From an uncultured Methylococcaceae bacterium (lineage in GTDB: Bacteria; Pseudomonadota; Gammaproteobacteria; Methylococcales; Methylococcaceae), in contig CAIOOA010000153.1 of the NCBI GenBank assembly GCA_903859815.1, positions 62,001 through 126,000 of the forward strand: 64,000 nucleotides of DNA. The letters are read 5' to 3'. Within the stretch, counting starts at the first letter, position 1. Every line of letters begins with the position of its first letter. Below, piece after piece: positions 42,073-49,749 of this stretch. Under the pieces are notes generated by a model. That model worked only from the letters and a program-made list of their open reading frames with translations. It had not been told where the DNA came from and made no database searches. A program made the position numbers and the translations under genes.

Positions 42073-42349
42073 CAGCAATTATCATTATGGCTAAAACGCC
42101 GTCATTCCGGCATGGACTGCCGGAATCCAGTGCCATGGACGGTAACTTGTCGGTGCATAAGTGTCTAATTAAACATGACTGGCAAATCCTAGTTTCACGT
42201 CCCTGTGACTGGATGCATTCGGAACATCCCTGTCCCGAACCCTACGGGCGGCTGTGCCGTGCAAATCGGCTGTCCTGCCGATTTGTCCTGCTTCCCGGCA
42301 GGAATGACGGTTTATACATCAACGCTTTGCCTCATAATGAGAATTGCTG
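42073..42349. mobile_element. MITE-like element, copy 3 (long form, 277 bp) with 9-bp target duplication
   Basis: Inverted relative to copies 1 and 2 on the map. The ends CAGCAATTATCATTATG and complement of CATAATGAGAATTGCTG match except one base. It is flanked by the perfect direct repeat tcggggttg (42064-42072 and 42350-42358), strong evidence of transposition. It contains the same CGTCATTCC words and internal segment as copy 2. No ORF of note. It lies 79 bp upstream of the TIR-STAND gene with the same end facing the gene as copy 1 shows to the CHAT gene. Confidence 0.88.
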
Positions 42350-42381
42350 TCGGGGTTGTAAATCCCAACCCAAGCGCCTTG

Positions 42382-43260
42382 TTATTCAAACTTAAGCACA
42401 AATTCCACGCCCCGGCTGAAGGTGACGTTTGCGCCCAAGCCCAGAATGGACAGCTTGCCCGTTGGCAATTGCAATTGGTTTCCCGGCGCGGATAATTTAA
42501 CCCCCGCCGATGCGGAAGGAATTGACAAGGTGTCGCTCTGGCTGGAAGCCCGAAATGCTTGGTTAGGCGTGTAACCATTGAAGGTTCGGAAAGCCAAACC
42601 GACTGGATCGCTAATGACGCGGTTATTAATCGCCGCTGGACCTTCGGCTTCGGCCTTGAGCTTGAAGCCAATGCCAGGGTCTGACAGTTCAAAGCTGAAA
42701 TGCAACTTGCCTTTCTTTTCCTCGATTTCAACCTCAACTTTCGCCAATCGGGCAGACCCTGGGCCAAAGGCTGCATTCAATTCGTTAATGTATGCCGATG
42801 CCTCAAATGCCGGGAACACGATTTCCGATCTAGGCGTGGCGAGATTGTTGTTCAACGCGGTGACCGTCACCAATAGCGCCGAGGTTGGGCCATAGGTGGG
42901 ACCACCGACAGTGGGTTGAAAACGCTGGTCAAGAAACAAGTTTAAGGTCACGGTAGCCGTAGACGATCCTGCCGGGGTGGCAATCGCGACAAAGCCCGGA
43001 GGCAATGCCGCCTGTAGCTGATCCAGTGGAACTAGTACGGGAATGGCGACTTGGTAAGTCCTCACGCTACGGTAGGTGTAACCGTCCAGCAAGGGCGATT
43101 GCGGTGGCTGCGTCCCCGGTGTTAATAAATCATAATCATAGGTCGGAGGTGGACCTTCAACCGCAGAGCCAGTGGTTGCGAAAGTTAGAAGTTGAGCAAG
43201 CATAAATGCAAGCATCCCAAATTTAGACAGTATTGGTTGTGGCTTGGATGTTGTTGGCAT
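42382..43260 (-). CDS. Secreted protein of unknown function
   Basis: 292 residues with a signal peptide (FGMLAFMLAQLLTFATTGSA). The mature part has a beta-rich body and the stretch VPLDQLQAALPPGFVAIATP, which weakly resembles the entry of acetoacetate-decarboxylase-like or DUF2071-like folds. The second half (KVEVEIEEKKGKLHFSFELS) is also beta-rich. No catalytic lysine or other motif could be assigned, so no function is given. Its stop lies 32 bp from MITE copy 3. Confidence 0.6.
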   Translation of the reverse strand: MPTTSKPQPILSKFGMLAFMLAQLLTFATTGSAVEGPPPTYDYDLLTPGTQPPQSPLLDGYTYRSVRTYQVAIPVLVPLDQLQAALPPGFVAIATPAGSSTATVTLNLFLDQRFQPTVGGPTYGPTSALLVTVTALNNNLATPRSEIVFPAFEASAYINELNAAFGPGSARLAKVEVEIEEKKGKLHFSFELSDPGIGFKLKAEAEGPAAINNRVISDPVGLAFRTFNGYTPNQAFRASSQSDTLSIPSASAGVKLSAPGNQLQLPTGKLSILGLGANVTFSRGVEFVLKFE

Positions 43261-43327
43261 ATCGACTCCCGCTGAGAATAAGCTTGTGTGAATGAGAAAA
43301 ACACTTGCACTGTCGGGTTAGTAGTGG

Positions 43328-43517
43328 CTGATGTTACGCAGCAGCATTGGATTGGAGCGTCAAAGCTTGCTTTGACAGGCGAAGCAATCTTCTCATTTCC
43401 AATGCTATTTTCAAAGCACGCTTGGACGCTCCCGTTTCGCTAGCTCTTGTCAAAGCAAGCTTTGACGCTCCCGTTTCGCTAAAAATTAGCAACTTTTGCG
43501 TCCGTGCGTAACATCAG
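43328..43517. mobile_element. Second MITE-like element with perfect 13-bp terminal inverted repeats
   Basis: The ends are CTGATGTTACGCA (43328-43340) and TGCGTAACATCAG (43505-43517). Inside are repeated palindromic words (agcgtcaaagcttgctttga, gacgctcccgtttcgct twice). It is 190 bp with no ORF. A partial relative is at about 18258-18325. It fills most of the 315-bp gap between the secreted protein and the M18 aminopeptidase. No target duplication was recognised. Confidence 0.65.
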
Positions 43518-43575
43518 TTAATAACCTAGCAATGTAGTCTGAGAATAGGCTCATCTACAGCTTGCGTCAACATTT

Positions 43576-44871
43576 TCACGAACGAAAAAACTGCTGCATC
43601 ACTTTAATCATCAAACCATGGTCAATAACGCCGGCGCTTTCGCGGGCGCTATGCATCGCCCACATGGGATTGCCAACATCCACACAGCGCACCCCCAAAT
43701 GCGAGGCCAGTATCGGCCCTATCGTGCTTCCGCAAGCCAAGTCGGTGCGATGGGCGTATTGCTGCCAAGGGACATCGACGCTTTCGCACAATCCGATGAA
43801 ATAAGCCTCGGATTCGGCATTGGTGGCATAGCGTTGATTGGCATTGGTTTTGATGACCGGGCCGGCATTGACACGAATCTGATGCAATGGCTCGTAAGCG
43901 GATGGAAAATTGGGGTGATAGGCATGAGCCATGTCTGCGCTGATAAAAAAACTACGGGCCATCGCTTGGCCTAGCGTATCCCGGTCCAATCCGCAAGCAA
44001 TGCGTTCCAGCACATCGGATAGAAAACTGCCACCCGCGCCATGGGCGCTTTCGCTGCCCACTTCCTCATGATCGAACATTGCGCACACACAGGTTGCCTC
44101 GGGTTCGTTGACGCTGAGCAAGGCAGTCAAACTGGAATGACAAGAAGACAGATTGTCCAATTGGCTATTGGCGATGAATTCTTCCTGCGGACCCCAAAAT
44201 GCACCTTTTTGAGTATCATAAACATGAAACTCCCAACTGATAATGTCTTTGACCTCCACCTTGGCTTCTTGGGCCAGTAAGTTGCGGAATTGCTCAGGCG
44301 GCAAAGCCTCTTGCAATTCACTCAACAATAAGGGCAATTCGGTTTGTTTGTTCAATTTCAAGCCGTCTTCGTTGACCGTGCGGTTCATGTGAATCGCCAA
44401 ATTGGGCAAGCGAACCAACGGACGGGCGAAGCGGATTAAGCGGGTTTGCAATCCTTTTCGTCCACGCACGACGATGCGACCGGCTAGGCTTAAGTCACGG
44501 TCGGTGAAGGTGGCAAGTATGGCCCCGCCATAAACCTCCACGCCTAATCGAGACATTCCCTCGGCGGCGTGAGGGGCGCGGGGTTTAAGGCGCAAACCGG
44601 GAGAGTCGGTGTGAGCGCCGATGATGCGAAACCCGGTCCAGTCCGGGGTTTGCGTCCCCACGACAAAGGCAATTAATGAAGACCCGCCCCGCATGACAAA
44701 ATACCGGCCTCCGTTTTCCAACAGCCAGCCTTCTTCTTCCCTTAACGATTCAAAACCATGGCTTTCCAATCGTTGCGCCATCGTGGCGGCGACATGCCAA
44801 GGGCTTGGGGATGCATCGATAAAATCCAGCAATTCTTGGGCTTGCGCCCGGGCTTCAGGTGTGATGTTCAT
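43576..44871 (-). CDS. M18 family aminopeptidase (aspartyl aminopeptidase type)
   Basis: 431 residues, close to the family length (about 430). Binuclear zinc motifs are present: IIGAHTDSPGLRLKP, CAMFDHEEVGSESAHGAG with the catalytic Glu pair, and SADMAHAYHPNFPS. The C-terminal MHSARESAGVIDH holds the last zinc-ligand His. It removes N-terminal acidic or other residues from peptides in the cytoplasm. It is monocistronic, with a GC-rich hairpin 40 bp upstream. Confidence 0.93.
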   Translation of the reverse strand: MNITPEARAQAQELLDFIDASPSPWHVAATMAQRLESHGFESLREEEGWLLENGGRYFVMRGGSSLIAFVVGTQTPDWTGFRIIGAHTDSPGLRLKPRAPHAAEGMSRLGVEVYGGAILATFTDRDLSLAGRIVVRGRKGLQTRLIRFARPLVRLPNLAIHMNRTVNEDGLKLNKQTELPLLLSELQEALPPEQFRNLLAQEAKVEVKDIISWEFHVYDTQKGAFWGPQEEFIANSQLDNLSSCHSSLTALLSVNEPEATCVCAMFDHEEVGSESAHGAGGSFLSDVLERIACGLDRDTLGQAMARSFFISADMAHAYHPNFPSAYEPLHQIRVNAGPVIKTNANQRYATNAESEAYFIGLCESVDVPWQQYAHRTDLACGSTIGPILASHLGVRCVDVGNPMWAMHSARESAGVIDHGLMIKVMQQFFRS

Positions 44872-44910
44872 GGATATTCCTAAAAAAAGACTACTAAGTT
44901 AAGCTTGAAC

Positions 44911-44936
44911 GGAGTGCAAGGCTTGCCTTGCACTCC
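44911..44936. terminator. Stem-loop after the macrodomain operon
   Basis: GGAGTGCAAGGC, TT, GCCTTGCACTCC: 12-bp perfect arms. It follows the stop of the macrodomain gene on its strand and precedes the M18 gene, so it probably ends the upstream operon. The same word occurs in the 3' end of the YpsA-like gene, so it is also a dispersed repeat. Confidence 0.6.
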
Positions 44937-44958
44937 ATGATTTGGCAAAACCAAGCCC

Positions 44959-45474
44959 TTAACGATGGCAGTGCCTCAAAGCATGGGTATAAGCCGTAAA
45001 CACAGCTTCCCCAAAACAAACCAGATAGACTTTCTCCATCTGCTGGTTGGATTGCAGAGCTTCTGCAATCGTCTTGACGGCAATTTCCGCAGCTTGTGCA
45101 ATGGGATAACCATAAACCCCACAGGAAATAGCCGGAAAAGCGATGCTGGCAAGCTTGTGTTGAGCGGCAATGTGCATGGCATTCCGGTAACAGGATGCCA
45201 GCAATTCGGCCTCCCCTTCATGCCCACCTAACCAGATTGGGCCTACCGTGTGAATGACAAAGCGGGCTGGCAAACGATAGCCCGAAGTGAGCTTGGCTTG
45301 ACCCGTGGGACAGCCGTTGAGGGTTCGGCATTCGGCCAACAACTCAGGGCCGGCGGCACGGTGGATGGCTCCGTCCACACCGCCTCCGCCCAATAAGGAT
45401 TCATTCGCGGCATTGACGATGGCATCCACCGCTAAGCGGGTTATGTCATCTTGGATGATTTGGATTCTGTTCAT
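44959..45474 (-). CDS. Macrodomain O-acetyl-ADP-ribose deacetylase-like protein (YmdB type)
   Basis: 171 residues, a single macrodomain. The ADP-ribose motifs are [24 protein letters not shown] and [13 protein letters not shown], matching YmdB/MacroD-type hydrolases that act on O-acetyl-ADP-ribose or ADP-ribosyl-aspartate/glutamate. Its start overlaps the stop of the NAD kinase-like gene by 4 bp. It is the last of four tightly packed genes. Confidence 0.92.
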   Translation of the reverse strand: MNRIQIIQDDITRLAVDAIVNAANESLLGGGGVDGAIHRAAGPELLAECRTLNGCPTGQAKLTSGYRLPARFVIHTVGPIWLGGHEGEAELLASCYRNAMHIAAQHKLASIAFPAISCGVYGYPIAQAAEIAVKTIAEALQSNQQMEKVYLVCFGEAVFTAYTHALRHCHR

Positions 45475-46409
45475 ACAACCAGCCTTCCTTTATGTTCGGC
45501 AGGATAAATGGTGGCTTGAATACCGGAGTTGAAAGCAAGATAGTCGCTTTCTATCCCATCGCTAAATATTACTCCATTTTCAGCCATTTCAGATAGGATT
45601 CTGAGTGGCTTGTCTTTGGTGACTTGCCCGAATACCAAGTTCGACGAGGAATTTCGGCTGGGGAAGGGTTCGCGGACCGAAAATAACAGATAATCCGCAT
45701 TCCAAGGCATATTCCCGGCAGAACTATCCACAGGCTTAGTTTCCCCCATCTGGGAAATCAATTGGGAAGCGCCGGCAATGATGCTTTTCAACCAGCCAGT
45801 GGAACCCAAACCCGTCGAGATGATAATACCGCTTGAAGATTGACGCTCCTGCTCACGATCAATATGCAAAGTGTAACGTGAAGAGGTATGGGTTTTTTGC
45901 CCGATGAAGAAATCATTGACCGCCATCAAACGCTGACCGTCGTTTAATTCCACTTGAGCAAGGGTAACCTCCTTGATCGGTCTTTTGCCCTTGAATACCT
46001 CTGTCACCACGCTTTGCAATTGCCAAACCACGAAGGGCAACAACACACCATCCCAGCGAGCCGGATCAGAATTAACTCCAATCAAAACCTGATTGGAGAG
46101 ATATTTTAAGGTATTGGCGACAAGGCCATCTTGACCTATCGCAATGACGACATCATTGGCCCCGAAAATGAAATTGGGTAATAAAGTTCGGTCCAAGGTT
46201 TGAACACGGCCTATGCCAGATAGTTTTGCAAGGGCCAGTTGCAAAGTCTGATAATAGGTTTCATGCTCGCGTTGATAATCCGAAAAGTCAGCCCCCAAAT
46301 GTTCGATGTAAAACTTGGCTTGGGCGACTGTGTTAAACCGGGTCACCAATTCATCCAGCCTAGTCTTGCGGGTGACCACAATCAGCTTGTTCTCGGATAA
46401 GCGTTCCAT
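45471..46409 (-). CDS. NAD kinase-like protein
   Basis: 312 residues with the NAD/diacylglycerol kinase fold. It has the GGDG-like loop as [13 protein letters not shown] (Gln replaces the second Gly), NDFFIGQKT as the usual N-[DE] motif, and [15 protein letters not shown] as the STxxGSTA motif. The N-terminal 70 residues are unlike standard NadK. The altered loop leaves open whether it phosphorylates NAD(H) or a different nucleotide, or only binds it. Its stop overlaps the macrodomain start, and its start is 2 bp from the SPFH stop. Confidence 0.8.
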   Translation of the reverse strand: MERLSENKLIVVTRKTRLDELVTRFNTVAQAKFYIEHLGADFSDYQREHETYYQTLQLALAKLSGIGRVQTLDRTLLPNFIFGANDVVIAIGQDGLVANTLKYLSNQVLIGVNSDPARWDGVLLPFVVWQLQSVVTEVFKGKRPIKEVTLAQVELNDGQRLMAVNDFFIGQKTHTSSRYTLHIDREQERQSSSGIIISTGLGSTGWLKSIIAGASQLISQMGETKPVDSSAGNMPWNADYLLFSVREPFPSRNSSSNLVFGQVTKDKPLRILSEMAENGVIFSDGIESDYLAFNSGIQATIYPAEHKGRLVV

Positions 46410-46411
46410 GT

Positions 46412-47434
46412 TTATTGCACGTTGTTCTTTTTCAACAGTTCTCGCAACAAGTCTGGTGAGATATTCAATTCGCCAATTTTGTCTGCCTTCTCGGCCAAGC
46501 CTTGGAAAGCCAAAGCAATCAAAGTATCAGGGGACATGCCAACCGAAGCAAGTGATTGCAAGATGCCGGGATTGACGTTTTGGAAGGCATCCATGAGTTT
46601 GGCGACCGCATAGGCTTTTGCATCTGATTCCGCCTTGGCATTTTCCACCGCCAAATGCACCAGTTCCTGTTTTTGGCCTTCCAATGTGATGTTGAAACTC
46701 ATCTGGTTCGCCTCCAATGCATGGCGCTTTTCTTGAACGGCTTGTTCGGCTTCCATTTGAGTTTCCCGAATTTGCCGTTTCTTGCGCTCGACAGCAATTT
46801 CGGTATTCAATTCGTTTTCCTTGATAATCCTTTCCTGTTCCACGGCAGAATTACGGCGAATATAAATCGCGTCATCCGCCTCTTTTAATATCTGTTCGCG
46901 AGCTTCCGCTTCCAAGGCACGGGAAGTTTCCTTGGTTGGCAAAATGGCAAGGATGGCAACCCCCAACACTTCAATGCCTAATAGCACTATTTCCTTTTGC
47001 GTTCCAATCGCGTTATTTATCTTGAGGGTCAGTTCTTCCGTCGAGGTCAGCGCTTGTTTAAGGACAAGGCTGCTGACTTCCTTTTTAATCAGGACATGGA
47101 CAATATCGATGATGCGCTGGGACAATTTGTCCGGGTCGTCGGACAGATAGCCTTTCCCCGAACTGTTCAAGGTGTAGTTTAATAAAGCCGAGGTTTTTTT
47201 AACGTCAATGATACGGAAAGTGACATGGCCTTGAAGGGTGATGGCCTGAAAATCCTTGGTTGTCTCTTCAAATATAAAAGGGGACTCCAAACTACTGACA
47301 GGAATCGCCACCAATGAAGTCGTCGGGGTATAATAAAAAAACGAAAGCCCCAGACCTTCATGGACGATTTGACCCTTTTGGTATTTCAACACATACATAT
47401 TGGGTTGAAATTTAATAAATTTGATGCCGAACAT
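46412..47434 (-). CDS. SPFH/Band 7 domain protein
   Basis: 340 residues. The SPFH domain spans about 30-190 (FQAITLQGHVTFRIIDVKKTSALL... then LLGIEVLGVAIL). A charged coiled coil follows (about 190-290, ERKKRQIRETQMEAEQAVQE), then a C-terminal helix ending GELNISPDLLRELLKKNN. There is no N-terminal transmembrane helix, so membrane contact would be through the SPFH domain or a hydrophobic face. SPFH proteins assemble into large rings that enclose membrane patches. Second gene of the operon. Confidence 0.88.
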   Translation of the reverse strand: MFGIKFIKFQPNMYVLKYQKGQIVHEGLGLSFFYYTPTTSLVAIPVSSLESPFIFEETTKDFQAITLQGHVTFRIIDVKKTSALLNYTLNSSGKGYLSDDPDKLSQRIIDIVHVLIKKEVSSLVLKQALTSTEELTLKINNAIGTQKEIVLLGIEVLGVAILAILPTKETSRALEAEAREQILKEADDAIYIRRNSAVEQERIIKENELNTEIAVERKKRQIRETQMEAEQAVQEKRHALEANQMSFNITLEGQKQELVHLAVENAKAESDAKAYAVAKLMDAFQNVNPGILQSLASVGMSPDTLIALAFQGLAEKADKIGELNISPDLLRELLKKNNVQ

Positions 47435-47468
47435 ATCAAGCTCCTCGAATATCGCCTAGTGACAGATA

Positions 47469-48383
47469 TTATATCACTCGGATAAATTCCCCCAAGGCTT
47501 CCCGGCTGGAACCCACCACCAAACGTTTGCGACCATCGCTTATTTCCACCTGACCAGCGGCCTGAATGGTTTCACCCATTCTGGCCTGACCGGTGTAAGT
47601 TTGGGTAAAGCTGAGGATTTCGCCGATGTCTGCATGTTCGATCAAGTAGCGGGCAGGTTGCTCAAAAGAACGAGAGTCATCCAACACCTTGGTTTTGATT
47701 GTCGCTGGTCCGGCCTTATGCCAATCGATAGGCGGTTCCTCAATCGCATCCTCCACAATCAGGGCAAGGTCGAATTTAGTGCCATCGATCAAGCCCATAT
47801 TGCCCTTGCGACGCTCGTGCCAGAGATACTCTTCAAAGCTTAATTCACAACCGCGCCGGCTATAAGCATCTTTCCAAGCCGGTTCGTCTAAATCGGCTAA
47901 CAACCCTGTCTTTTTCAACTCACGTACCCTGGCTAATGCTTGGAAAAAATAGTCACTGCCATAGACCACCACATCGATATCCGACGTCGAGGTTTGTCGC
48001 CCAATCAACAAGGAGCCAGTAACCCCCAAACATTCGACTGGCAACCCTGCCTCCACCAAGCTCTTCACTAGGCTAATCAATTTGCGTTCAATGCCATCCT
48101 TGGCACCTTGTGCCAATAACGCTTGCACACGCTTTCTGGGTTGGTGATGTTTGAGGATGCACTCGAACGGTAAGGCGTGTAAATCGGCGTTCAGGCGCAA
48201 GGAATGATGTAAATACTGGGGGAAAGAATTGCGTAGAAGAAGATTAGCCGGCGTGGTCGCTAGTTTGCCTTCAGGTCCATAACGGAGGAAACACAAGGCT
48301 TTACCGTCTTCGATAACACCATCAACGACAGCGAATATAAGCCCTTCCCTTGTTTCGATGAAGTCTCGCGGCAGAAAAATCAT
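47469..48383 (-). CDS. Minimal nucleotidyltransferase-domain protein
   Basis: 304 residues. The central Pol-beta-type nucleotidyltransferase motif is GVTGSLLIGRQTSTSDIDVVVYG (G-S plus D-x-D) around residues 119-141. The N-terminal ~110 residues contain a small beta domain (LIFAVVDGVIEDGKALCFLRY) and a His/Arg-rich helix, as in some archaeal-type predicted nucleotidyltransferases. A C-terminal beta domain ends in RKRLVVGSSREALGEFI. The substrate is unknown. First gene of the operon, 34 bp before the SPFH gene. Confidence 0.78.
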   Translation of the reverse strand: MIFLPRDFIETREGLIFAVVDGVIEDGKALCFLRYGPEGKLATTPANLLLRNSFPQYLHHSLRLNADLHALPFECILKHHQPRKRVQALLAQGAKDGIERKLISLVKSLVEAGLPVECLGVTGSLLIGRQTSTSDIDVVVYGSDYFFQALARVRELKKTGLLADLDEPAWKDAYSRRGCELSFEEYLWHERRKGNMGLIDGTKFDLALIVEDAIEEPPIDWHKAGPATIKTKVLDDSRSFEQPARYLIEHADIGEILSFTQTYTGQARMGETIQAAGQVEISDGRKRLVVGSSREALGEFIRVI

Positions 48384-48440
48384 GCGTTTCTTCCGTCAAC
48401 AGTCAAGCGTTAAAAATTTCTAGTTTGACGGCATGGATTG

Positions 48441-48463
48441 TAGGGGCGGGTCCTTCCGCCCTA
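48441..48463. terminator. Stem-loop between OmpA-like gene and the nucleotidyltransferase operon
   Basis: GGGCGG and CCGCCC arms around six bases, flanked by TAG and CTA that extend the pairing. It follows the OmpA-like stop codon region and lies upstream of the NTase operon on the other side; it is probably a repeat or terminator. Confidence 0.35.
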
Positions 48464-48472
48464 GTGGTCTGT

Positions 48473-49624
48473 TTATTCGCTAACCCAAACCAATTCAACA
48501 CGGCGGTTCTTGATACGGCCCGCTTCAGTGGAGTTGTCGGCTATCGGATAGGCGGTACCGAATCCTTTGGCGATCATCTTATTGGCGACGCCTCTGGATT
48601 TCAGATAATTCACAACCGACTCCGAACGTCGCTGTGACAGCCTCAAGTTGTGCTCTGCTTGCGATTCCTTTTCCAGGCTGGCAAAACCTCTGACTTCGAT
48701 GGTCTTCTTCAGCGGATAGACGCTGAGGTCGTTGGCCACCTTGTTCAGAATGGTCTTAGCGGTTTCGGTCAATTCAGGCGAGTCAAAATTGAAGTTGACG
48801 CCTTTCAACTCGATCTTGATTGGGCAGCCATATTCGTCAACTTTCGTGCCTTTGGCGGTGCCTGGGCATTTGTCGTCGCAATTGTTGACGCCGTCATGGT
48901 CGTCGTCTTTGGTGGCGCAGTCATCCACCGGAGCCACAGCCGCCACTTTGGTGGGCTTGTCGCCTAACGGAACCATGAAGCCGACATTGACGAGCAGATC
49001 ATTAAACACACTTAGGCCGGACGCAGCATTTATTGATGTTGGCCAAGTATCCAAGCGGTAACGCACGTCAGCCCGCAGCAAGAAATTATCTAAAATTTCA
49101 TAGGTGGCACCGAGTCCAGTCTCGAAGATGAATGAAGCGGTCGAATTGCCACTACCTTTAGAATACCTAAAAAACTCCGGCTGATTGCCCCACCCGCCTG
49201 GTCCATACGGCCAAAAAACGGGCCCTTGGGGGAAACGCAGACTGGTGTTCATGCCACCGACACCTGCGACCACATAGGGGGAGAAGGCATCACGGAAGAA
49301 AAAGTATTGCAAATCAATCGTACCGCCCGTGAAGTCGGCATTGTAGCGATAAAGATCCTGATTAAGAGTATCCATTGACCTAGGGCGACCATTGAATTGT
49401 TGCCAGAAGCCTTTGACTTCAATGTTGAAATGCTCATTGATGATTTTGCCAATCCCCATGCCTCCACCCCAACCATCGAAGGAGTTGCGGTTACCCCCGC
49501 CATGGACATAGGTTCCAAAAGGGGCGACATAAAAGCGATCATCTAGGAAATCATCATCCGCTTGGGCGGTGGTCAATCCTGCAAGCACGGTAAAAATCAA
49601 TGCAAAAAACTGTTGTCTTGACAT
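48473..49624 (-). CDS. Outer-membrane beta-barrel protein with OmpA C-terminal domain
   Basis: About 383 residues. A signal peptide (ALIFTVLAGLTTAQADDD) is followed by an eight-strand-like barrel (about 25-235) rich in Gly/Tyr/Phe, a thrombospondin type 3-like Ca-binding linker (DDDHDGVNNCDDKCPGTAKG), and an OmpA domain with VRGFASLEKESQAEHNLRLSQRRS and KNRRVELVW that binds peptidoglycan. It resembles OprF/OmpA-type proteins. ATG 49624 has AGGAG at good spacing; 49654 is upstream. It is expected to be abundant and to anchor the outer membrane. Confidence 0.9.
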   Translation of the reverse strand: MSRQQFFALIFTVLAGLTTAQADDDFLDDRFYVAPFGTYVHGGGNRNSFDGWGGGMGIGKIINEHFNIEVKGFWQQFNGRPRSMDTLNQDLYRYNADFTGGTIDLQYFFFRDAFSPYVVAGVGGMNTSLRFPQGPVFWPYGPGGWGNQPEFFRYSKGSGNSTASFIFETGLGATYEILDNFLLRADVRYRLDTWPTSINAASGLSVFNDLLVNVGFMVPLGDKPTKVAAVAPVDDCATKDDDHDGVNNCDDKCPGTAKGTKVDEYGCPIKIELKGVNFNFDSPELTETAKTILNKVANDLSVYPLKKTIEVRGFASLEKESQAEHNLRLSQRRSESVVNYLKSRGVANKMIAKGFGTAYPIADNSTEAGRIKNRRVELVWVSE

Positions 49625-49749
49625 GGTCACGCTCCTGTAATATATTTGCAACAATTATTATCAAAATAACAACAGTGAGGATAATATAGGAGCTTGGCAT
49701 TTATTGCAATGGAATCTAAACTAAAATTAACTGTTTGCAATTCACCCGA

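Noticed and set aside
42312-42776. 154-codon minus-strand frame across MITE copy 3 and the secreted protein gene
   Set aside because: It overlaps the secreted protein in another frame; the signal-peptide-bearing frame is the better one.
39180-43300. DGR template repeat or reverse transcriptase near the variable region
   Set aside because: None found: no frame in the window shows reverse transcriptase motifs such as YxDD, and no A-rich copy of 39369-39467 was recognised.
49655-49749. Second Fur box upstream of the OmpA-like gene
   Set aside because: Only a half-site resemblance (aattattatc) in an AT-rich stretch.
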